Positions 7,941 to 16,294 of a DNA stretch of 64,000 bases are shown piece by piece. The translations under genes were made by a program, and so were the position numbers. The notes under the pieces are model-generated. The model saw only the letters and a list, made by a program, of their open reading frames with translations, was not told the origin of the DNA and did no database searches. Location: assembly GCA_002091395.1 (NCBI GenBank), contig AP017913.1, positions 60,520 through 124,519 of the forward strand, given 5' to 3'. This stretch comes from Candidatus Azobacteroides pseudotrichonymphae (lineage in GTDB: Bacteria > Bacteroidota > Bacteroidia > Bacteroidales > Azobacteroidaceae). Numbering within the stretch: the stretch's first letter is position 1; every line of letters starts with the position of its first letter.

Positions 7941-10286
7941 TTACTTTTTTTTAATTACTAACTTCCAATAATTTTCTACAAATATTTGATCTAATATTTG
8001 ATGTCCTTCACACTGTATTGAATTGGGAATGTTGTTAATTGGAGGCCCATCATCAATCCATATTTCCAATTTTTCACCAGATTGCATCAATTCCAATTGC
8101 ATTTTTACTTGAACAAAATTCATTGGACAAACAATTCCTCTCAAATCCTTAATTTTCTTTTTACATGACATTTTATTTAATTTTCTATCAGCATTCAGCA
8201 CTTTTTCATTTTTTAATTCCAAAGAATTACAAATTTTATCATACAATTTCATAACAGAATCATAAAAAAAATAAATATCTTTTTTATAAATTGAAAAATA
8301 TGAATTTTCGTTATCTTTCGCTTGCTTTAAGAGAATACTATATTTACTTTCGACTAATTTACTATCAAAAAAATGTTGAAAAAATAAATCAAACACATCC
8401 TTTTTTGTTTTAGGATCTATCCCTATTGTTAATAACAACATACGTGATGATAAATAAATAATACTATACAAATGTTTATTTATTTTTTCAACATTTTTTT
8501 CTGTTTTCAAAATTTCCTTAATTCTGTCAATATAAATCAAATCTGTATTAACTCTATCAAATAATTCTGCAGAACATTCTGCGTCTTTTTTGTTTAAAAT
8601 ACTAAATACAGCATTACTGTTCCAATCAAAATAGTAATTTTCATTTTCTTCAAAAGATGGTATTTTTTGATAATTAGTTAATAACTGAATTGCTCTTTCT
8701 TTCCCTCCATTTTTTAAATAAAAAGAAAAATCTTTATATTCTGAACGAACTCTTAAATAAGAAATAAATAAACTAACTATATATTCTGGTATATCACGTG
8801 CAGAAATATTACCAATTAATTCAGCTAAATTAAAATTATTACTTCTATTAGCCCCTATATATACAAAATAAGCAGGATATATTCTATTGTTTTTCAATAT
8901 CCTTCCTGCAAATCCTATATCTGCCAAAATCTGTTGACTACAAGAATTATGACAACCTGATATATGAATACGTACATCTTCCAATATGTCAAATTTCTCT
9001 TTTGTATTTTTAAGTTTATCCATAATTGCAATAGCCAATCCTCGCGATAAACAAATTCCTAAACGGCAAATATCTGCACCTGAACAACAAACAATATTAT
9101 TTATTACTAATGGGTCCATCGTATCAGGAACAATATTTTTGATTAACAAATATAATTCAGGCAATGCAACAATAGGTATATTACGTAACTGAATGTTTTG
9201 CGTAGTTGTAAAACGAACTGTATCATTTCCAAATTGGAGAATGAAATACAAAAGATTTTTCAACATTTTTATATACTTTGCACTTTTTAAATGGATATCA
9301 CCTAATAAAAATGGGATAAGTACAGCAACATATCCAATTTGTTTCTGTTTAATCGTATATCTTTTTTCCCAAATTTTATAATCTTCATCAAGTTCTATGT
9401 TGATTGGTGTATAGTTAATAACTAATTCTTTTTTTTCCTTTTTTTTTGGAATAAATGGTGAAACTTCTTTTTTCGCCAAGTAATAATATTTTTTTATAAT
9501 ACTAATTACTTTCTCTTTTCCAAATTTGGAAAAAATATAACGAATTCTTGCCATACTCCTATGTTTTCTATCTCCATATTCAGAAAACATTTTTTTAACA
9601 GCTTCACTAACAACAAAAAGTTCACTTTCTGGAACAAAATCAAAAAGTAAATATCCAATTGACGGTTTTGAACCTCCACATCCACCAACATAAATCATAA
9701 AACCCTTTTCTCCATTTTTTATTTTTGCAACAAATCCTAAATCATTAACAGCAGCATAATATATTTGTTTATCATTAGATGAAAATGCTATTTTCATTTT
9801 ACGAGGAAGTAAATAAGAATCTTGTTCAGACAATAACTTAGTTGTTAGATCCATAGCATGTGAAGTTGTATCAAAAATTTCGTCATTAGTTATTCCACTA
9901 TTATAAGAAACTAATATATTTCGTATTGTATTGCCTCCACTACCTTTTGTAGTTAATCCTATATTTTGTAATTCGTAAAGAATTGATTGTATTTCTTTCA
10001 ATTCTAAATTTTGAATTTGTAATTCTTGACGTGTTGTAATATGTAATAAATTTGAATTATGTCTCAAAGCAATATTAATAACTTCTAAAAATTGATTTGG
10101 ATAAATAACGCCTCCGACTGTTCGAATACGTAGCATGTATACTTCATTTTTTCGTTGTTCATAGACGCCCATCGAAACTCTAAAAGATTTAAACTGAACT
10201 GTTTCGATATCTTTTTTCAAATATTTTTTAGATAAAATACCGAAACGTTTAATATCTTCACTTAGATTTTTTGGTATTTTGTACAT
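7941..10286 (-). CDS. Siroheme sulfite/nitrite reductase with helical insert and C-terminal TusA domain
   Basis: 781 residues, longer than a normal single-subunit sulfite/nitrite reductase (about 500-600). Residues about 30-280 hold the first ferredoxin-like half and 4Fe-4S/siroheme half; about 310-540 hold the second. The four cluster/siroheme cysteines are seen at 401, 407, 445 and 449 (CSGADIC and CHNSC). Residues about 590-690 are a helix-rich segment resembling a HEPN-type bundle. Residues about 710-781 are a TusA/SirA-type domain with active-site LRGIVCP (Cys720). It likely reduces sulfite to sulfide for cysteine synthesis: siroheme genes, cysD and a ThiF/MoeB enzyme share this cluster. 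Nitrite reduction cannot be excluded. The sulfane-sulfur role of the TusA part is inference. Confidence 0.88.
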   Translation of the reverse strand: MYKIPKNLSEDIKRFGILSKKYLKKDIETVQFKSFRVSMGVYEQRKNEVYMLRIRTVGGVIYPNQFLEVINIALRHNSNLLHITTRQELQIQNLELKEIQSILYELQNIGLTTKGSGGNTIRNILVSYNSGITNDEIFDTTSHAMDLTTKLLSEQDSYLLPRKMKIAFSSNDKQIYYAAVNDLGFVAKIKNGEKGFMIYVGGCGGSKPSIGYLLFDFVPESELFVVSEAVKKMFSEYGDRKHRSMARIRYIFSKFGKEKVISIIKKYYYLAKKEVSPFIPKKKEKKELVINYTPINIELDEDYKIWEKRYTIKQKQIGYVAVLIPFLLGDIHLKSAKYIKMLKNLLYFILQFGNDTVRFTTTQNIQLRNIPIVALPELYLLIKNIVPDTMDPLVINNIVCCSGADICRLGICLSRGLAIAIMDKLKNTKEKFDILEDVRIHISGCHNSCSQQILADIGFAGRILKNNRIYPAYFVYIGANRSNNFNLAELIGNISARDIPEYIVSLFISYLRVRSEYKDFSFYLKNGGKERAIQLLTNYQKIPSFEENENYYFDWNSNAVFSILNKKDAECSAELFDRVNTDLIYIDRIKEILKTEKNVEKINKHLYSIIYLSSRMLLLTIGIDPKTKKDVFDLFFQHFFDSKLVESKYSILLKQAKDNENSYFSIYKKDIYFFYDSVMKLYDKICNSLELKNEKVLNADRKLNKMSCKKKIKDLRGIVCPMNFVQVKMQLELMQSGEKLEIWIDDGPPINNIPNSIQCEGHQILDQIFVENYWKLVIKKK

Positions 10287-10384
10287 ACTTCAATATTGTT
10301 GTTAAAAAAAAATTAAAAAAATATTACATAATACATTGAATACAATCAAAATATTATACTTATTAAAGTAATAATTATAATTGA

Positions 10385-11263
10385 TTAACTAAATACACCA
10401 GATAAATACTCTTTTGTTAATTTTTCTTTTGGATGTTCAAACATTTCATTTGCAGAACCCATCTCAATTATTTCTCCCATATAAATAAAAACTACAAAAT
10501 CAGCTATTCTTAATGCCTGTCTCAAAGTGTGAGTTACTAAAACAATACCATACTTCTGCTTAAGTTTAATAAACAAATTTTCTATCAAACGACTAGAAAC
10601 AGGATCTAACGATGAAGTAGCTTCGTCTCCTAAAATAAATTTTGGATTTACTGCCAAACCTCTTGCCAAACATAAACGTTGTTGTTGACCAACAGACAAA
10701 ACAGATGCAGGATCATCCAAACGATTTTTGACTTCTTCCCATATACCAGCAGAACGTAAGTTATATTCAACAATTTTTTTTAACTCACTTTTTTTGCGTA
10801 TACCATTAATTTTACAACCGTAAGCAATATTATCAAATATTGACATTGGAAGAGGTGTAGGACGCTGAGCAATTAGTCCAATTTTTTTTCGTATGTGCGT
10901 AATTTCTACATTTTTTCCAAAAAGATCTTCGCCATCTATATAAATATGACCACCAATTTTTATACCATACACATCATCATTTAATCTATTAAGTGTTTTT
11001 AACAAAGTTGATTTTCCACAACCTGATGGTCCAATAATACAAGTAATCTTTTTATTTGGAATATTTACACTTATATTTTTTAAAATTTTATTGTCATTTA
11101 TACTCAAATTCAAATTACATACACTTATACTATGATTTTTTAATGAATCAGATCGTGCAGTTTCTATCTCTTCAGATGTATCAATAACTGAATTAGTACA
11201 AAAAATATTATTTATAAAAGAAAAAAAACTAGCCACAATATATAAAAATTTTATTTTAAACAA
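10385..11263 (-). CDS. pstB: Phosphate ABC transporter ATPase PstB (start uncertain)
   Basis: Cytoplasmic ATPase powering the Pst importer. Walker A is GPSGCGKST (about 78-86); ILGDEATSSLDP is Walker B and VLVTHTLRQA the H-loop. The ABC signature reads LSVGQQQR rather than LSGGQ, and Walker B is followed by EATS rather than EPTS. The frame opens with TTG at 11263 and gives about 45 residues before the ATPase core, the first 22 hydrophobic, which is odd for a soluble subunit. No ATG lies in this frame; an ATG at 11273 is out of frame. The true start is unresolved. It leads the minus-strand run, before the sulfite reductase and well before pstSCA. Confidence 0.88.
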   Translation of the reverse strand: MFKIKFLYIVASFFSFINNIFCTNSVIDTSEEIETARSDSLKNHSISVCNLNLSINDNKILKNISVNIPNKKITCIIGPSGCGKSTLLKTLNRLNDDVYGIKIGGHIYIDGEDLFGKNVEITHIRKKIGLIAQRPTPLPMSIFDNIAYGCKINGIRKKSELKKIVEYNLRSAGIWEEVKNRLDDPASVLSVGQQQRLCLARGLAVNPKFILGDEATSSLDPVSSRLIENLFIKLKQKYGIVLVTHTLRQALRIADFVVFIYMGEIIEMGSANEMFEHPKEKLTKEYLSGVFS

Positions 11264-11488
11264 AGGAGTTCATTAGTAATGAACATTAATTACTAAATAA
11301 ATTTGTAAATATTTAATATTTTATTAAACTGATTTTTTTTTAAAAAATTTTTGCTTACTTACCAGAGTAAGCATCTCAGCGGAGATTAACAACTATTTTG
11401 TCATTAAACAATAAAGCTTACATAATTAATAAAGAACACAATGTCAATTCCAGTCAAAATTAAATAATTTTTACATAATACAATTAAA
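11264..11488. promoter_or_regulatory. Divergent spacer pstB / lptF with small hairpin
   Basis: 225 bp between divergently transcribed pstB and the LptF/G permease gene, so it should hold promoters for both. An 8 bp perfect inverted repeat lies at 11352-11359 / 11366-11373 with a 6 nt loop, in a locally GC-richer patch. No confident promoter match. Confidence 0.35.
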
Positions 11489-12907
11489 ATGATCAAAGTA
11501 AATGTACTACATAAATTCATCATAAAATCATTTTTACCATTATTCATAGGAACATTCAGTGTATGTATATTCGTTTTATTGATGCAATTTTTATGGCAAT
11601 ATTTAAATGACATGGTTGGCAAAGGTGTAAGCACATCGATTTTAATCGAACTATTTTTTAATGCTGCATTGTTACTTACTTCGATGGCATTACCTTTATC
11701 TGTTTTAATAGCTTCACTAATAACGTTTGGAAATTTTGGAGAACGATCAGAACTACTAGCAATGAAATCCTCTGGGATATCATTATTTCAAATTATGAAA
11801 CCACTCATTTTTTTTTCTTCAATTATTTCAATTACATCATTCATTTTTCAAAATAGTATTGTTCCAAAATCTCAATCAAAAATGGTAACAATCATTCTTT
11901 CATTGAGAGAAAAATCTCCAGAATTAGATATTCCAGAAAAAGTATTTTACAAGGAAATACCAAAATTTAATATTTATATTGGTCATAAAAATAAAAAAAA
12001 TGGACATTTATATGATGTAAAAATATACGATTACTCCAAAGGATCTGAAAATGTAACTATCATAACTGCAGATTCAGGAAAAATAGATATTGCCACTGAA
12101 AAACAACACTTATTCATAACCCTTTATAATGGAAAGCTATTCCAAAATTTTGGAATCAATGTAAATAAAAAATTCTATTTGAGAGAAACATTTGGATTGC
12201 GAAAAATTTTAATAAATTTTGATATGAATTTTAAAATGAAGAACGAATCTGTCATACTTAAACATGATCTAAGCAAAAACATATATGAATTGATAAATTA
12301 TATAAATTCAGATCGTAAACTACAGGATAGTATCAATTTACTAAGAATTAAATATTTAAAACAAAATATATATAGTTGTTATAAACCAAAAAAAGTAAAA
12401 AATGAGTATAAAGACACTAATATTAATATATTAGAATCATACTATAAAAATTTTTCTAATAAAGAAAAAATTGAATGCTTAAGACAAGCACAATATGAAT
12501 CTGAAAAAATTCAATACTATTATTACATGTCTATGATTAGACAAAACGATTTGAAAGCAAAATTACGTTCTCACTATGTATATTTATATAAAAAATTTTC
12601 ATTGTCAATATCTTGTTTATTTTTCTTTTTTATTGGAGCTCCACTTGGAGCTATAATAAAAAAGGGAGGAATAGGACTTCCTATCGTAATTTCAATATCT
12701 ATTTTTCTTCTATACTATATAACGGACACTTTTGGTAGTAAATTAGCGAAAGAAGGCATTATCCCAATTGAATATGGAATGTTTTTAAGTACTTTTATTA
12801 TAATAGTTACAGCTATATTATTTGTAAATAAAGCAGCAAATGATTCAATGAAAATAAATTATAAAACATGTGCAAATTTATTTTTTAAAAAGTTAAGACT
12901 ATTATAG
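11489..12907 (+). CDS. LptF/LptG-family (YjgP/YjgQ) lipopolysaccharide export permease
   Basis: Predicted inner-membrane permease of the LPS transport machine that moves LPS from the inner membrane onto the periplasmic bridge. 472 residues. An N-terminal group of helices includes FIGTFSVCIFVLLMQFLWQYL and SMALPLSVLIASLITFG. The motif GERSELLAMKSSGIS at about 89-103 is characteristic of the family. A long hydrophilic middle follows, then about three C-terminal helices including FFIGAPLGAIIKKGGIGLP. F versus G paralog cannot be decided. The 3' end overlaps the convergent nadA stop by 6 bp. Confidence 0.9.
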   Translation: MIKVNVLHKFIIKSFLPLFIGTFSVCIFVLLMQFLWQYLNDMVGKGVSTSILIELFFNAALLLTSMALPLSVLIASLITFGNFGERSELLAMKSSGISLFQIMKPLIFFSSIISITSFIFQNSIVPKSQSKMVTIILSLREKSPELDIPEKVFYKEIPKFNIYIGHKNKKNGHLYDVKIYDYSKGSENVTIITADSGKIDIATEKQHLFITLYNGKLFQNFGINVNKKFYLRETFGLRKILINFDMNFKMKNESVILKHDLSKNIYELINYINSDRKLQDSINLLRIKYLKQNIYSCYKPKKVKNEYKDTNINILESYYKNFSNKEKIECLRQAQYESEKIQYYYYMSMIRQNDLKAKLRSHYVYLYKKFSLSISCLFFFFIGAPLGAIIKKGGIGLPIVISISIFLLYYITDTFGSKLAKEGIIPIEYGMFLSTFIIIVTAILFVNKAANDSMKINYKTCANLFFKKLRLL

Positions 12908-13849
12908 TTTCATTTTTTTTGATAACTCTAACATTTTATTTATAGGTTTAACAGCTTTCATCATGATTTCTTTTTCAATTGTTATTTCTGGAGTTTCGTA
13001 CTTTAAACAATAATATAATTTTTCAAGTGTATTTAAACGCATAAAATTACATTCGTTACAAATGCATGTACTATTACTTGGTGGAACAGGAATGAATATT
13101 TTTTTAGAATTATTCATTTTCATTTTATGTATAATTCCTGATTCAGTAGCTACAATAAATATGTTTTTTTTTGAAATAGAAACATAATTTAACAAACCTG
13201 TAGTAGAAGAAATATAATCAGCAACTTTTAAAACAATTGATTTACATTCAGGATGAGCTATAATTAAAGCAGAAGGATATTTTTGTTTTAATTCTAATAT
13301 TTTTTCTAATGAAAATTGCTCATGTACGTGACAAGCACCATCCCATAAAACCATATTACGTCCAGTAACGCTATTTATATAATTACCTAAATTACGATCA
13401 GGAGCAAAAATCAATTTTGCATTTTTATGAAAAGTTTCTACAATATAGCATGCATTAGAAGATGTAACAACAATATCTGTAAGTGCTTTAATTGACGCAG
13501 AAGTATTAACATAAGAAATAACAGTATGATTAGGATAATTTTTAATAAATTTAAAAAAATCATCATAAGGACAAGAAATTGCTAATGAACAATTGGCATT
13601 TATATCAGGAATAAATACTCGTTTTTTAGGATTTAGTATTTTGGCAGTTTCTGCCATAAAATGTACACCACAGAGTATAATTATATCAGCAGTTGTTTGT
13701 GAAGCCCAACGAGCTAAAGCTAAACTATCACCTACATAGTCAGAAATGTCCTGTATAGAATTTTCTTGGTAATAATGTGATAAAATAACTGCATTTTTCT
13801 TTTTTTGTAAGTCTTTAATAGACTTACAAATCTTCAAGTTATTAACCAT
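12902..13849 (-). CDS. nadA: Quinolinate synthase NadA
   Basis: 4Fe-4S enzyme that condenses iminoaspartate with dihydroxyacetone phosphate to quinolinate in de novo NAD synthesis. 315 residues. The three cluster cysteines align with ANCSLA (about 87), GACHVH (about 173) and NECNFM (about 267). GVHFMAETAKIL and HPEC are also conserved. NadB and NadC are not in the window. Tail-to-tail with the LptF/G gene, overlapping by 6 bp. Confidence 0.96.
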   Translation of the reverse strand: MVNNLKICKSIKDLQKKKNAVILSHYYQENSIQDISDYVGDSLALARWASQTTADIIILCGVHFMAETAKILNPKKRVFIPDINANCSLAISCPYDDFFKFIKNYPNHTVISYVNTSASIKALTDIVVTSSNACYIVETFHKNAKLIFAPDRNLGNYINSVTGRNMVLWDGACHVHEQFSLEKILELKQKYPSALIIAHPECKSIVLKVADYISSTTGLLNYVSISKKNIFIVATESGIIHKMKMNNSKKIFIPVPPSNSTCICNECNFMRLNTLEKLYYCLKYETPEITIEKEIMMKAVKPINKMLELSKKMKL

Positions 13850-14123
13850 TTATTTTAAATAAAAATTACTTATAATAATCAATATATAATACATACAATA
13901 ATTAATGTTAATTACTATACTGTAATAGTATTAAGCATATATACTTTAACATTATATTCACAAATATATAACCATATATAATTATACTATAACAAATTTA
14001 TAACCAATGTGAACATAATATGAATTTATATTTTATTCACACATGTGTATAATTAGTATATGTTATTACTTAACAATGTTGAAAACTGTTGATTTTTATA
14101 TAAAAAGTAGTAATAACTTTTTA

Positions 14124-15227
14124 TTAAACATTAAATCTGAAATGCATAATATCCCCATCTTGTACTATATAATTTTTCCCTTCAACATATATTTTACCGG
14201 ATTCTTTACATATATTTTCTGAACCTAATGTAATAAAATCAATATATTTAATCACTTCAACACGAATAAATCCCTTTTTAAAATCACTATGAATAATTCC
14301 AGCACATTGTAGTGCTGTACTTCCTTTCAAAAATGGCCATGAACGAATTTCTTTTTTCCCAACTGTAAAAAAAGTTTCTAAACTTAGCAATCTATAAGCA
14401 GCCCTAATTAAACGAGATATACCAGATTCTTTTAGGCCTAATTCATTTAAAAAAAACAAACGTTCTTCATAAGTTTCAAATTCTGCAATTTCTGATTCTA
14501 TTTTAGCATCTATTACTAATAATTCAGATTTTTCTCTTTCAATAACTTTATTTACTGCTTTTATATATTTATTGTTTTTAATTGTAGTATGTTCATCTAT
14601 GTTACAAACATAGATGATTGGTTTTATTGTTAATAAATTAAGATCTTTTGCTATTTTACTTTTATCTTCTTCATAAAATTTAATTGTTCGTGCTGATTTT
14701 CCATTTTTTAAAATTTCTTCGTACTTCAATAGTACTTCCAATTGTAATTCAACTTTTTTGTTTACTATGTGTTTAGTTTGCTTTTTTATCTTTAGAATTC
14801 TTGATTTTATCGTCTCCAAATCTTTCATTTGTAATTCATGGTCAACTATTTTTTTGTCTTGAATTGGATTAATATATCCATTTACATGTGTAATTTTGTC
14901 ATTATCAAAACATCGCAAAACGTGTATTATTGCATCAGTTTCTAAAATATTAGAAAGGAATTTATTTCCTAATCCTTCACCATTACTTGCGCCTTTTACT
15001 AATCCTGCTATATCTATGATTTCTATTGTTGCAGGAATAATTTTAGTTGTGGCAACTAAAATTGCAAGCTTAGTTAATCGTTTGTCTGGAACTGAAATAA
15101 TTCCAACATTTGGTTTTATTGTAGAAAATGGAAAGTTTGCAACTTGTGCTTTCGCATTTGAAATACAATTAAAAATAGTAGATTTGCCTATATTAGGTAA
15201 TCCTATTATTCCACATTTTAATGTCAT
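14124..15227 (-). CDS. ychF: Ribosome-binding GTPase/ATPase YchF (OLA1 family)
   Basis: Universally conserved Obg-family P-loop NTPase associated with ribosomes. 367 residues, normal length. G1 is GLPNIGKSTIF (about 9-19), G3 is DIAGLVKGAS and the base-recognition loop is VCNIDE, the altered G4 typical of YchF, which favours ATP. A C-terminal TGS domain ends in QDGDIMHFRFNV. It lies 8 bp after the polyprenyl synthase gene on the same strand. Confidence 0.96.
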   Translation of the reverse strand: MTLKCGIIGLPNIGKSTIFNCISNAKAQVANFPFSTIKPNVGIISVPDKRLTKLAILVATTKIIPATIEIIDIAGLVKGASNGEGLGNKFLSNILETDAIIHVLRCFDNDKITHVNGYINPIQDKKIVDHELQMKDLETIKSRILKIKKQTKHIVNKKVELQLEVLLKYEEILKNGKSARTIKFYEEDKSKIAKDLNLLTIKPIIYVCNIDEHTTIKNNKYIKAVNKVIEREKSELLVIDAKIESEIAEFETYEERLFFLNELGLKESGISRLIRAAYRLLSLETFFTVGKKEIRSWPFLKGSTALQCAGIIHSDFKKGFIRVEVIKYIDFITLGSENICKESGKIYVEGKNYIVQDGDIMHFRFNV

Positions 15228-15235
15228 TGCTCATT

Positions 15236-16201
15236 CTATTGTTTTCTTTCGATAATATAATCTATTAACTTAATCATGTATGTTTTTGCTTTTGAAGATG
15301 GAAAATTATTTAATAAAGCGATTGTATTCATTTTAATTTCTAACATTTTTTCATGTGCATATTCAGTACCTTTTTGTTCTTTAGAAAAATTAATTAATTT
15401 GTTAATATTTTCAGATGAAAAATCTTGTTTTTCTATGATCGACATCATAAATTTTGATTTTGATTTTGGAGCTGTTTGTAACGCATAAATGAGTGGCAAA
15501 GTAATTTTCCCATTTTTAATATCATTTTTTGTAGGCTTACCTAATTTTTCTGTACTAGAATAATCAAATAAATCATCTTTTATTTGGAAACAAATACCCA
15601 AATTCTCTCCAATTAATTGTAAAGTTTGAGTTTTTTTTTTATCAGCATCAACAGATAAAGCACCTATTTTTGAACATGCTGAAAATAAAATTGCTGTTTT
15701 TTTTTTTATAATTTCAAAATAGTTAAACTCGCTAATATTTCTATTTGAAAGAGTTAGTTGCATTAGCTCTCCTTTACATAAATCCTGTGCTAGATTAGCT
15801 ATTGTTTTTAGAACAGTAGAATTTTTTGTTTTAACAACTTGTTTTATTGCTTTTGAAATAATATAATCACCTAGTAAAACAGCTATTTTATTTCCAAATT
15901 TCACCATAGCTGATTGACTTCCACGGCGAAAGGTTGTATTATCCACAACATCATCGTGTATTAAGGTTGCAACATGCAATAATTCTAAAATCACAGCATA
16001 CTCAAGTGTTTTAGTGATAGGATTTCCGCAGAGTTTTGCAGATAAAATCAAAACAATTGGACGAATTCGTTTTCCATTTTTATTTAAAACGAAATCCAAC
16101 ATATTTTGAATATTTTTTGTAGATGTACGTAGTGTGTCTATGTATAGTTTATCAAAAGCATTTAACTCTTTTTGTATAAATTGAGTGATTGATTCCAACA
16201 T
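15236..16201 (-). CDS. ispB: Trans-polyprenyl diphosphate synthase
   Basis: Chain-elongating prenyltransferase making long isoprenoid diphosphates for quinone side chains. 321 residues. The first Asp-rich motif is LIHDDVVDNTTFRRG and the second QIKDDLFDYSS; GKRIRP near the N-terminus is the isopentenyl diphosphate site. Chain length cannot be read safely from sequence, so the symbol is tentative. Likely co-transcribed with ychF. Confidence 0.88.
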   Translation of the reverse strand: MLESITQFIQKELNAFDKLYIDTLRTSTKNIQNMLDFVLNKNGKRIRPIVLILSAKLCGNPITKTLEYAVILELLHVATLIHDDVVDNTTFRRGSQSAMVKFGNKIAVLLGDYIISKAIKQVVKTKNSTVLKTIANLAQDLCKGELMQLTLSNRNISEFNYFEIIKKKTAILFSACSKIGALSVDADKKKTQTLQLIGENLGICFQIKDDLFDYSSTEKLGKPTKNDIKNGKITLPLIYALQTAPKSKSKFMMSIIEKQDFSSENINKLINFSKEQKGTEYAHEKMLEIKMNTIALLNNFPSSKAKTYMIKLIDYIIERKQ

Positions 16202-16294
16202 AAAAATTAAATCTATGTATGCAAATGTAAAAATAATATGATTATATTTAGATTTTTCTAATTAGTAAAAGATTACAATGCATAGCCAAATATA

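Noticed and set aside
7941..10286. Considered as a dissimilatory nitrite reductase
   Set aside because: Context (cysD, siroheme genes, TusA domain, E1-like enzyme) favours sulfite; no nitrate or nitrite transport genes nearby. Substrate still not proven.
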